From assembly GCA_001839685.1 (NCBI GenBank), contig MLAK01001390.1, forward strand, positions 1 through 17,084: a stretch of DNA of 17,084 bases, read 5' to 3'. The DNA comes from Tritrichomonas foetus. Lineage: Eukaryota > Parabasalia > Tritrichomonadida > Tritrichomonadidae. Shown piece after piece: positions 8,303 through 16,876 of the stretch. A program made the translations under genes and the position numbers. Within the stretch, counting starts at the first letter, position 1, and each line of letters starts with the position of its first letter. The notes beneath the pieces are model-generated. The model was not told the origin of the DNA. It saw only the letters and a list, made by a program, of their open reading frames with translations, and made no database searches.

Positions 8303-10075
8303 TTAAATAACAAAGTGTGTTGAATCAGAATCTTCTAAAATGAAGCACCATGCAAATATTGCAACAAGAATCACCAAAAGTGTCGGTACAAGCATTGTTA
8401 TTGCAGACATTGTTCTAAATTGGTTTTTAGATACAACATATTGGTTACAATCCGATCCAGAATAACTTTCATTACATTTGCAATGATTCAAAATTCTTGT
8501 TCCCCATTTCCCACAATGATCATCAAAAGATAAATTCAACCAACGTGAAATCACATCAACTGAATCATTTTTCAGACGAATTAAATCCTCAGGATAAGAA
8601 TTACTAACATTCATTGAATGACCATTTAAATTCAGAAAATTGTTAGATGAATGACCATTTAAATGCTCAAAAATTTGCCCAATGTAAAGCTCATCGGAAT
8701 AGGATTCGCTTTCGATCTCATTCACATAAAATTCACGTGACATATCACTCTTCACATTAGAAAGAAGTTGCTTAGTGATATCTTGAGAGCTATAAGAAAG
8801 CCACATAGATGAACCACCGTAAGAAAGTTGCCCAAATAAACGATTAAAAATACTTTCATCATTTTTAATTTTGATTTTGAAAAGATCATCACACATATTT
8901 CGAAAATATTTTGAATTGACCATTTTTGACCTTATTTTTGTATCGTTATCAGCTATTCGAAAACCACCAAGTTGGGAACATCGTAAGTGAAGCATAATTC
9001 TCTGATTTTGAAGGAATTTAGTAGGTGGATTATCCGAATCAGAAGCATAAGGATCAAGTTCAGTTTGATTTATATTGAAATCATTGAAAGTTTGATTGAA
9101 TAATTTGGCAAATTGAAAAAGTGTATTATCATCAACTTTTTCAGACCATGTTGAAATTTCTGAACAATATTTCTCGATGTTAATATTTTTTGATGAACGA
9201 CGAGGTGAATTTGAAAGCGATAAATAAACGAGCATCTCTGATATTATAAACATAACGGATTCTTTTTTCATGTTTTCATTCAATCCAAAAATTTTTCGAA
9301 TATCGAAATTATCAATTTTTTCATTTTTTGTGATTTTATCATTTCTCTGATTATTGAATTCAATATAATCAATATCTTTGATGAAATCAGATGAAAATTT
9401 ATTTAAATTCGCATTTTTTGTGAAATTTTCAATTTCATTTTTTTTAATAATTGATTCATAATTTTGTTTATTTTCAATTAGTTTATTTTCTATATATTCT
9501 ATTATATTGCCAGTAATTTGTGCACATTTTGGACTAATTTTGTCCATTTTTTCTTGAATGTTTTTATTTGCATCATCAAAAAAGAATTTTGAAACAAGCT
9601 GAGAAGGTGATGACACCCACGCGCCATCAATATATTGTGGATATTTAAGGCGAAACCACGCCGCAAGGCTTCCGCCAAATCCAGATCCGACGATTATCGA
9701 TCTTGTGATATTTTGGGTTTTATGGAGGTGCCTGGAGAGTGCTGCAATGTCGGCCAAGCGCTGATTGATTGTATTGTATTGAAGGCTTTCTATTGATAAA
9801 TTATTGAATATTTTTGACTGATGAAAATATCGATGTTGAATTGTGATGATTGTTGAATTTGTTTGATGGGCAATTTGTTTAATTACAACCGGAATGTTTT
9901 TTTCTGTTTGGTCGATTGGAAAAAACTCGTCGATATAAATTAAAATGGATTCTGAAAAAAAAGATTGATCTAAAACCGAATAATACAAAGTGAAGTTCCT
10001 TTTATCCATTGTGTTAAAATGATCAATTCGAGTTTCAAAGCTTTGCAGGAGTGAAATAACAAAAGGGAGAAACAT
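8303..10075 (-). CDS. Family S28 serine peptidase homologue, predicted inactive, with EGF-like module and membrane anchor
   Basis: This 590-residue protein has an S28 (prolylcarboxypeptidase/DPP7-like) fold signature. A signal peptide (1-12) leads into ETRIDHFN (14-21). HRYF is at 81-84, QRLADIAAL at 105-113, and the elbow segment GSGFGGSLAAWFRLKYPQ at 130-147. In active members the elbow reads GGSYGG; here the nucleophile position is Gly132 (codon GGA). YGG at 419-421, Asp432 in SYSSQD and His486 in NGHSMNV align with the regions of the catalytic Asp and His. Residues 190-260 are a Lys/Asn-rich stretch in the cap region. A Cys-rich EGF-like module (521-543, ending HCKCNESYSGSDC), a membrane helix (about 557-580) and a 10-residue tail follow. 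About twelve N-x-S/T sites suggest a secreted, glycosylated ectodomain. It is probably a cell-surface binding protein or pseudo-enzyme. Membership of S28 is confident; inactivity is inferred. Confidence 0.85.
   Translation of the reverse strand: MFLPFVISLLQSFETRIDHFNTMDKRNFTLYYSVLDQSFFSESILIYIDEFFPIDQTEKNIPVVIKQIAHQTNSTIITIQHRYFHQSKIFNNLSIESLQYNTINQRLADIAALSRHLHKTQNITRSIIVGSGFGGSLAAWFRLKYPQYIDGAWVSSPSQLVSKFFFDDANKNIQEKMDKISPKCAQITGNIIEYIENKLIENKQNYESIIKKNEIENFTKNANLNKFSSDFIKDIDYIEFNNQRNDKITKNEKIDNFDIRKIFGLNENMKKESVMFIISEMLVYLSLSNSPRRSSKNINIEKYCSEISTWSEKVDDNTLFQFAKLFNQTFNDFNINQTELDPYASDSDNPPTKFLQNQRIMLHLRCSQLGGFRIADNDTKIRSKMVNSKYFRNMCDDLFKIKIKNDESIFNRLFGQLSYGGSSMWLSYSSQDITKQLLSNVKSDMSREFYVNEIESESYSDELYIGQIFEHLNGHSSNNFLNLNGHSMNVSNSYPEDLIRLKNDSVDVISRWLNLSFDDHCGKWGTRILNHCKCNESYSGSDCNQYVVSKNQFRTMSAITMLVPTLLVILVAIFAWCFILEDSDSTHFVI
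8615..8664 (-). repeat. 33-bp-period duplication at the putative catalytic His loop
   Basis: The 17-bp sequence TGAATGACCATTTAAAT occurs at 8615-8631 and 8648-8664. The 33-bp offset is 11 codons, so LNGHS is encoded twice in the S28-like protein (472-476 and 483-487). The second copy carries the His that aligns best with the catalytic position. Confidence 0.85.
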
Positions 10076-10080
10076 GATGA
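10076..10080 (-). promoter_or_regulatory. Initiator-like TCATC abutting the S28-like start codon
   Basis: The minus strand reads TTATTCATCATG. If the A of TTCA (10078) is the start of transcription, the leader is only 3 nt. TCATC departs from the published TCAY(T/A) at the last base, but the same TTCATC occurs 6 nt before the Patched-like ATG. Confidence 0.4.
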
Positions 10081-12124
10081 ATAAAATCGACCAAATAAAC
10101 GCAGAAAAACCTAGAAAGAAAATACAAATTGTATAGATATGAACACTTTAGAATTCAAATTAATGATGAAAGGTAAATTCCCTACAGTTAATGGCCATTT
10201 TGTTAATATTATCAAAATCTCCAACAATTGGACCACGACGTCATTCCGATCGACAATATTTCTCAGCAAGCCCATTTTAATTCCATTTTAACAATCGTTT
10301 TTCACTCAGAAGTCTTATTCACGTCACGACAGACACGAAACGACGAATGAAAGCAGTTTGTCCAAGAAATGCGGAGATGCATCAATGATTTGCATCTTTC
10401 CAAGTTTTTTGGTTTTCGTTAAATACTGCTATTGCGGTTTTATTTCAAATTGCCTTCATTTTTCGATTTTCTCTCGAATTTCCAGAATTTCTTCATCAAA
10501 TTTAATTTTTGAAGCATATTTTCAATCCAGTTTTTTTATTTTAATCAAAAATTGCATTCATTCATGTCAAAATTGCAAAAAGTGATGAAAACCCTCATTA
10601 TTCGTTATTTCGAAATATTATTGTTGATCCATCATAAAATCTCAATTGAAAGAAGCTCGATTGATGGATTTTGACCAATTTTTTCAACGATTTTGATTTT
10701 TTTTCATTTCTGAATGAAAAATTGATTTTTATCGAGCGAATATTACATTTTGTATAATGTTTCAATGAAAAACCCAGTTTCTCACAAAAAGAACGAAAAG
10801 GAGCAACTTTTTTTGAATTTTTCTGATTTTTTATCACGAATTTCAAAATTTTCCAAAAATTGCATCAAATACTATCATTCATTCAAATTATAATGCAATT
10901 AAAAATCATTTCTTCTTTTTTCATCAACTTCCGCTTCCTTTGAAGTGATTCTTTTCTTTTTGGAAAATGAATTTCCCAGAAAAAATCATGAAAATCTGGA
11001 TAATATCAATAATAATCAAATATAATATCGACGGTATTAAATTACTGGATTTGCCATTCTTTACTGAAAGATTCCAAGCGCGAAAAAAATTTTTGGCCAA
11101 ACATTTGGAGAAATTCAAAAAGCTTTGTATTTTTAATGCAGTTTTAATTTTGGATACTTCATTAGTATATATTTGGTGGTTAAAATGACTCTATTATGTT
11201 TGTTAGGTTTTATCATCTTGAAGAAGAGAATTTTTTTTCAATTTCACTAATTCATTTATTCAAATAATTGAACAGTTATTTATACAATTTCCTTTTTTTT
11301 TCAATGAAGTAGATTATTGAATATTTATTGTCGAGATCATCTCTCAAAATAACAACGGGTGTCAACGGAATGACAGAAATATTTCTATTACGCTTTACAA
11401 AATTTCTAAACAAAATAGTATTCTTCAGAAATATTCACTCCCTTTTAAAATTTCAATATATCCTCACAAACTCCCTCAAATTTCTATATATATGATGAAT
11501 ATATTTTGACCTTATTCACAAATTTGGAATCACTTATTTTGAATTTTTTTTGTATTTTTTTCGAGTTTTCAAGATAAATCGACTTTGTATTTCATGATAT
11601 ATCCTTAGTTTCTTTATCCTATGAATGATTATATCATACTTTGGGATTTCCTCTCGGAATTCTTGTCTTCCATATCATAACCATATTTCGCCCGTTTGTT
11701 TCCGTACGTAATTTGACTCAACTCTCGGCCTTTTTCATTTTTTTCATTCAATTTTTCGAATTGTATACTCAATTATTACAGAGTTTTGAATTAAAAAAAA
11801 ATGGTTCAATCCTAACAATAAATTCACTTCGAAGTCACATCACTACAACCAATAATACTCTCAATTCCTTAATCATTTGAAAAATCATACAAAAAGTTAC
11901 TTTTCATTTCAACCAGTCATTGAAATCCATCTTAAATACAAATTCAAATGCATTTAATTTTTTTTCTGAGTATTTTCTTAACTCATAATCGAAACTGACT
12001 TAAATTTTCTGAATATTTTCCAACACATTCAAAAAATTCAATCTCGTATACAAAATAATCATTCAATTTGATCCTAACTTAATAATAAAAAAAAAAGAAA
12101 AAACATACAGCGAGCAACGACCAA
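10076..12124. other. Long AT-rich region between divergent genes
   Basis: No convincing gene is seen. The only ATG-initiated plus-strand frame of note is 10967-11188, encoding 73 Lys/Ile/Phe-rich residues of no recognisable family and probably chance. A less AT-rich segment at 10190-10350 lies upstream of the S28-like gene and holds two ACGTCA cores (10238-10243 and 10321-10326). A run of A-rich sequence (12085-12107) precedes the Myb gene. Confidence 0.6.
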
Positions 12125-13570
12125 ATGAAGCCTTCTTCTTCAGCCAACATTCTCGGCACTCACACGGTTACGCCGGGGGCACGGAAGGGAAGGCGACCGT
12201 TTACTCCAGAAGAAGATGCAACACTCGCCAGTATTGTTGCCCAGGGCGTCAAAGGGTGGGGAAAGGTGGCGGCAAACCTTCCAGGGCGGACCGCACGCCA
12301 ATGCCGTGAGCGCTGGGTAGGATATCTCGATCCGACCATAAAATACGAACCGTGGAGCGAACACGAAGACCTTCTCCTCCTCGACCTCATCCAGAAAAAT
12401 GGCCACAGATGGACCCTCATCAGCAAGGCCTTCTCTGGTCGGACCGACAATGATGTCAAAAACCGTTGGTACACCCACCTGAAGGACGCAGCGTTTACGA
12501 CTCAGGATGGTGCTTTGCGAATTTTAAGGGACCATAACGGAAACATCATTTCGAATAAAAAAAAGAGGAAAAGGAAGATAGTGTGTGCAAATCAGAACGC
12601 GCTTCAGGCTGTATCCGCTAAACAACAACTCGATGATGATTCTTCACCACATGCAGTCGAAGGTAAGGTATACGAAGTCGAAACGACATCCTTGAAGGCT
12701 GGGCTATCTGGAAATTCACTTTCAATCACTTCACTTCCCTCGACGATAGAAAAGCCGATAAATTCAATTTCCAGTCAAGCCATCAAAAACCCTCCTCTCA
12801 ATCTACAAATAAACCATTCAATTAATTCATCCAATCAGAATCCAAATTCTCAAAGAAATAATTCACTTGATAGTCAATTTTTAACTGATAATTCACCAAA
12901 TTCAATCAATAATTCACTAATTGATACAATCAAGGCACATGTTGAGCCACAAGTGAATAAAATGACAAATCCAATAAATGCACCGCTCTCTGCAGCACTA
13001 AATTCATCATTAGGATCAAATTTGAGTTCAACCGCCATAAATTCACGTTCAATTTCACCATTACGATCAAAAACAAGTGGAATTCATCTTCCACCTAAAA
13101 TTGAAGCATTCTCAATTGGTGCAAACGCATCAGCACTGTCTGACATCCACCCAATCTCTTCTTTACTTCCCTCCATGGGCACCAACAGCAACCACAGTAT
13201 GAATGTGAGCGAAGTGGGCCAATCAAGCGAAAAGCTACTGGTAAGTACTGCGACGAATACCACGTCTGAAACTTTCCAAGAAAAGCCAAGCAGTGATGTT
13301 GCTGACCATGAAATTAACCATGCTATTTTGCCGAGCATCACGGTTTTGCCTGCGGTTTTGGACCCACTCACATTGCCTGTCGCAGTCAAGCCCACAGTCG
13401 TGACGGTCCCGGTCGTGGATGGCCCAGCGGCCATTTCGCCCTCTGTAGTGCCCCTCGTTGCGAAGCCTGTCGCGCGCGTGCAGCAGGCCTTCCCGAAGCT
13501 GGAGCCGCTTGGGCAGCTGCCGTGTATGAAATTCATAGAGTTCATCCAAAATCATGATAAGCCAAAATAA
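12125..13570 (+). CDS. R2R3-type Myb DNA-binding transcription factor
   Basis: This 481-residue protein has two Myb repeats at its N-terminus. The first spans about 23-69, with Phe26 in place of the first Trp (RRPFTPEEDA), then W45 and W64, and includes the strongly conserved LPGRTARQCRERW. The second spans about 74-120 with W77, W96 and W115 and includes GRTDNDVKNRW. This gives sequence-specific DNA binding in the nucleus. KKKRKRK (145-151) is a likely nuclear localisation signal. The rest is predicted disordered: an Asn/Ser-rich middle (about 215-325) and a Pro/Val/Ala-rich segment (about 415-465), ending in a more structured PCMKFIEFIQNHDKPK. DNA for the Myb repeats and for the C-terminal quarter is GC-rich, while the middle is AT-rich. 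Targets are unknown. No TCA-type initiator is seen directly before the ATG. It converges on the Patched-like gene. Confidence 0.93.
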   Translation: MKPSSSANILGTHTVTPGARKGRRPFTPEEDATLASIVAQGVKGWGKVAANLPGRTARQCRERWVGYLDPTIKYEPWSEHEDLLLLDLIQKNGHRWTLISKAFSGRTDNDVKNRWYTHLKDAAFTTQDGALRILRDHNGNIISNKKKRKRKIVCANQNALQAVSAKQQLDDDSSPHAVEGKVYEVETTSLKAGLSGNSLSITSLPSTIEKPINSISSQAIKNPPLNLQINHSINSSNQNPNSQRNNSLDSQFLTDNSPNSINNSLIDTIKAHVEPQVNKMTNPINAPLSAALNSSLGSNLSSTAINSRSISPLRSKTSGIHLPPKIEAFSIGANASALSDIHPISSLLPSMGTNSNHSMNVSEVGQSSEKLLVSTATNTTSETFQEKPSSDVADHEINHAILPSITVLPAVLDPLTLPVAVKPTVVTVPVVDGPAAISPSVVPLVAKPVARVQQAFPKLEPLGQLPCMKFIEFIQNHDKPK

Positions 13571-13790
13571 TCTTTCTGTCTTTCTTTCATTTTTATTGTT
13601 TCATATATATTTTTATAAATAGTAAAATAGAATGTAAATCTGTCTTTGTATTTTTTTCCCAAAGTGAACGAGAAAGAAATGTAAATCAAATAATAAAAAA
13701 ATTTTATAATTTATCTAAAAATAATAAAAATAAAAATACTATGAGAACATCTATAATTTTCTTTTCCACAAAAAACTAAATAAAACGAAA
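13571..13790. other. Short intergenic region between convergent genes
   Basis: These 220 AT-rich bases separate the Myb stop from the Patched-like stop. They must contain both 3' ends. No strong hairpin terminator is seen, as expected for eukaryotic genes. Confidence 0.6.
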
Positions 13791-16700
13791 TTATACCTCA
13801 TCTTCTTGATTTTCCTGGAGGATTGAGTTCTGTGATTCTAAAGTCACTTGTGCATTATCTCTATTTTTCGACTTCTTCTTATGCGATCTTTTCGGTCTAC
13901 AACACTTCAAAAGCGAATCACCATGCTTTGGTCCAAGCCAAGCAATTAAAGCTGGCAAAACGACAAATCCATATAAAATACCGAAACTTCCACTCATTAC
14001 CAAAAATGATGCAAATGGCGGGAAGAGTAAGATATCTGATGGGAACAAGAAAACTGCAGCCATCAGTGTAGTACAAAGAGCAGAACTAACTGGTGAACAA
14101 AACATAGTAATGGAGTTTTGCAATCTTCCAAAAATTGAACGTTTCGAATTATCATGTGCCATTGCAAGCATTGGTTGAACAATGAAATCTGCGCAGAAAC
14201 CAGAAGCAATAGAAATCATAACAGCTTCATTAGTTCCGATCTTCCATCCACAGAAATACAAAATACCTATAATTATAAAAACAACAGAGGCCATCGAATA
14301 AACAACAAAAATAGTATATGAAATTGAAAAGGTAGCTAAAAATATGGTAATTGCTGCAAAACAAACACTATAAAGTGCATCGTAAAATGCTTGTGTTGGT
14401 AATTGATCTTGTACAACCATTGGAAGCCATCCATATGATGTAGTAAATCCAGGGGAGAGTCCTTCAGGCGTTTTTGAAGTGATATTTTCAAGTGCAAACT
14501 TTTCTGTTTCTTCATAAATTACGCGAAGTGTTGAAGAATCTTGATCAGCAGGCAAATACATATTCGCTTTCATTGCAATATACATTAATGAGCCATTATC
14601 GAATGAGAATCCAATAGTGTTTCGTTTTAGTGTACCAATGAAGAGACTGTCAGGCTCATTTATGAATTGTGGACCTAAATAATCTTGAAATCCTTTCATA
14701 AATTCGTCAGTAAAGTTTTCACGAGGAATTGGAAATGGTTGCCCTTGTGAGTTCGCATAAGTTTCAAGAATTTTTATTGGACAGACAGAGAAATCTGAAC
14801 CAGTTGAAGGATCAACAAATGAAGCAGAACGCATAACATCACACATATTACTTAAATATTGCTGAATTTCTGGATTTTTGATATCAACTCCATCAAAACG
14901 AGGTTCACCATAATTATCAGCAGTTAAATAGTTCGTCCATTTCTTCTTCAAATTCTTTTGAACTCCCCAAACATAAACAAAAGAGAAATCTTGAATAGAA
15001 GTTGTAAAAGCATTTGATACAAGAATGTAAGCACGCTGTAAAAAGTGATCATCACCAAGGAATTGGAGCTCACTTTTACTTTGCATTTGAAATGTGAAAT
15101 ATCCAAATATAACAGTTAAAATAAACATAACTACAACAATTGGCATTCGATAGAAATAAACAATAGGTACAACATAGTTATGGAAGAATTTTTCATATGC
15201 AGAATATCCATGAATGTGAAGGCCACTTGCTTGTACATGAAAAACAGGTAAATGTGCAAAGCAATCATAAACAGAAGTATATGGATATTCAACGGTTTGA
15301 AATCCAGAATTTTCACTATTTGTATTTGTCACAGTACTTGTCATAGTATCGATAGATGGATCATTAACCATTAAAGGACGTTCATCCATAACTTCCTTCT
15401 TCTTTCTACAACAACCAAACAATCGTGACCAACAAGAAGCATTATCACCATCATTAATATTCTCTGAGTTATTGTTATTGTTGGATTTGAAGGAGCGATC
15501 TTCGAAGTATCTACACCAAAGAGCAAGAATGCCAATATAAAAAGTGAAAGTAAAAATAAAAGCGAAAAAGAGTTCCAAGAAGCAATAAATACCGAAATAC
15601 TTCATGATTCGCACACCTGATGAAATCATTGCAAGAAATGCAACACCTGCAGTCGATGTTGATGTAGCAAGTGCCATAATTCCATGTTCAACTGCAAAAG
15701 CAAGTCTTAAAGGTGGCGTCACACCTGGAACATGCTTTGTTTGACGGAAGAGATCGAAAACAATAAAAACACAATCCGATCCAATTCCACAGATCAAAAA
15801 GAGTCCAATGACATTTAATGCATCGAAATGGTGAATTGTTAATACACCAAATTGAAAAGCTATTGCGCATGGAATCGAAAAGAAAATTCCAATAACTCCA
15901 AAAATTGACGCAAAGAAACTCTTCATATGAATAACGGAAAATACAAATAAAAATCCAAATGATCCAATTAGCCATAAAACTTGCTTCATGACAACCTGTG
16001 AGATTTGCTTATCAATTGCAAAAGGAACAACATTATATAAACCAACACCAAAAGGCTTTTCTTTCAAAAAGTCATTGGCCGGTTTTATCCATTCTGCTCC
16101 CCACTTTGAAAACTCCTCTTTTTGCTCATCAAATCGATCATTTTTGTTTTTGTAGCCATTAAGCGGAAGACCTAATGGAATGAGGGTCCGGAGATACTTG
16201 CTGGAGGCAGGATCGCTGGGATCATAGTCATGGCCGAATAACGAAGCAGCCAAAGTAGGAATGCACAAAGCAGTCAAAATATCAATTTTTGTTAGGTTTT
16301 CTGGTCGGGGGTTATTCATTCTCAAGCCCATGACGAGTTTCAAATATGTGATAAATGATATGAAATTGGCGCAACCGTTTTCGTCAACCTGAGAGCGATC
16401 CGTAGTATTCATTTTGAAGCAGTGTTCGGAAAATCCTTCCCTTTGTTTGAGTTCGTCTTCTAGCTGCCATATTTTTTGGATGATTGGAATTTCCAGAATA
16501 TTGCCTTCTTTCCGTTCGTAAATGAGGAGACCAATTTGCGTTTGAGAGGACTGAGGATCGGCTTCCTCAGAATTTCCGTTTTTATCCAAAGTTGACGAAT
16601 ATGTGACTTTTGACGCAGTGAGGTACGAGTCCCACTTTCCCGTAATGGAATCGCCGTCCCACCGATAGAAACAAACGTTCGCTATGATTTCAAAACCGTA

Positions 16701-16868
16701 AACGAGAAGTAACCAAAGTGTCATGGCGATGACAAATCCAACGCAAAGAAGGATGATCACCCAGGGATGGTTGTAAACGAATTTGGAATATGAATGAACC
16801 CATTTCCAGACGTCGAGAGGTTGCTCGTCTTCTTCCTCCCTTTCTTGTTGGTTTCGGCGAGTTTTCAT
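13791..16868 (-). CDS. Patched/Dispatched-like RND-superfamily membrane protein with sterol-sensing-like domain
   Basis: This 1025-residue, probably 12-helix protein is a complete Patched-family RND. TM1 is at about 35-59, followed by a large loop (60-290). A five-helix sterol-sensing-like block spans about 293-452, with TM4 carrying GIGSD (361-365). A cytoplasmic loop (453-560) has an Asn run and GCCRKKK (485-491). TM7 is at about 569-593, a second large loop runs 594-827, and TM8-TM12 lie at about 828-978, with TM10 carrying GFCAD (890-894). The two Gly-x-x-x-Asp motifs in TM4 and TM10 are the expected proton-coupling positions of RND transporters, so transport is plausible. Substrate is unknown; sterols or lipids are the usual suggestion. 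The basic tail begins CCRPKRSHKKKSK after TM12. The start is supported by TTCATCAAA just before the ATG. Confidence 0.9.
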   Translation of the reverse strand: MKTRRNQQEREEEDEQPLDVWKWVHSYSKFVYNHPWVIILLCVGFVIAMTLWLLLVYGFEIIANVCFYRWDGDSITGKWDSYLTASKVTYSSTLDKNGNSEEADPQSSQTQIGLLIYERKEGNILEIPIIQKIWQLEDELKQREGFSEHCFKMNTTDRSQVDENGCANFISFITYLKLVMGLRMNNPRPENLTKIDILTALCIPTLAASLFGHDYDPSDPASSKYLRTLIPLGLPLNGYKNKNDRFDEQKEEFSKWGAEWIKPANDFLKEKPFGVGLYNVVPFAIDKQISQVVMKQVLWLIGSFGFLFVFSVIHMKSFFASIFGVIGIFFSIPCAIAFQFGVLTIHHFDALNVIGLFLICGIGSDCVFIVFDLFRQTKHVPGVTPPLRLAFAVEHGIMALATSTSTAGVAFLAMISSGVRIMKYFGIYCFLELFFAFIFTFTFYIGILALWCRYFEDRSFKSNNNNNSENINDGDNASCWSRLFGCCRKKKEVMDERPLMVNDPSIDTMTSTVTNTNSENSGFQTVEYPYTSVYDCFAHLPVFHVQASGLHIHGYSAYEKFFHNYVVPIVYFYRMPIVVVMFILTVIFGYFTFQMQSKSELQFLGDDHFLQRAYILVSNAFTTSIQDFSFVYVWGVQKNLKKKWTNYLTADNYGEPRFDGVDIKNPEIQQYLSNMCDVMRSASFVDPSTGSDFSVCPIKILETYANSQGQPFPIPRENFTDEFMKGFQDYLGPQFINEPDSLFIGTLKRNTIGFSFDNGSLMYIAMKANMYLPADQDSSTLRVIYEETEKFALENITSKTPEGLSPGFTTSYGWLPMVVQDQLPTQAFYDALYSVCFAAITIFLATFSISYTIFVVYSMASVVFIIIGILYFCGWKIGTNEAVMISIASGFCADFIVQPMLAMAHDNSKRSIFGRLQNSITMFCSPVSSALCTTLMAAVFLFPSDILLFPPFASFLVMSGSFGILYGFVVLPALIAWLGPKHGDSLLKCCRPKRSHKKKSKNRDNAQVTLESQNSILQENQEDEV

Positions 16869-16871
16869 TTT

Positions 16872-16876
16872 GATGA
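16872..16876 (-). promoter_or_regulatory. Initiator-like TCATC of the Patched-like gene
   Basis: The minus strand reads GATTCATCAAAATG. The A of TTCA at 16874 would give a 6-nt leader, the same length as for the discoidin-like gene. The rest of the upstream 208 bases to the window end is AT-rich, with no other recognised site. Confidence 0.4.

Noticed and set aside
10598..10846. 82-codon minus-strand frame in the intergenic region
   Set aside because: It begins with TTG instead of ATG, is Lys/Phe/Ser-rich as expected from AT-rich DNA, and has no recognisable motif.
10967..11188. 73-codon plus-strand frame with ATG
   Set aside because: It has no motif, its composition is dictated by AT-rich sequence, and there is no initiator before the ATG; kept only as a remark in the intergenic entry.
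11641..11880. 79-codon plus-strand frame upstream of Myb
   Set aside because: It starts with TTG and is Phe/Ile/Leu-rich with no domain; most likely chance.
12140..12478. Minus-strand open frames opposite the Myb repeats
   Set aside because: They overlap a strongly conserved domain on the plus strand and are low-quality translations.
13084..13555. Minus-strand open frames up to 153 codons opposite the Myb gene
   Set aside because: They are shadows of a GC-rich coding segment, with no domain, and the plus strand has a clear Myb protein.
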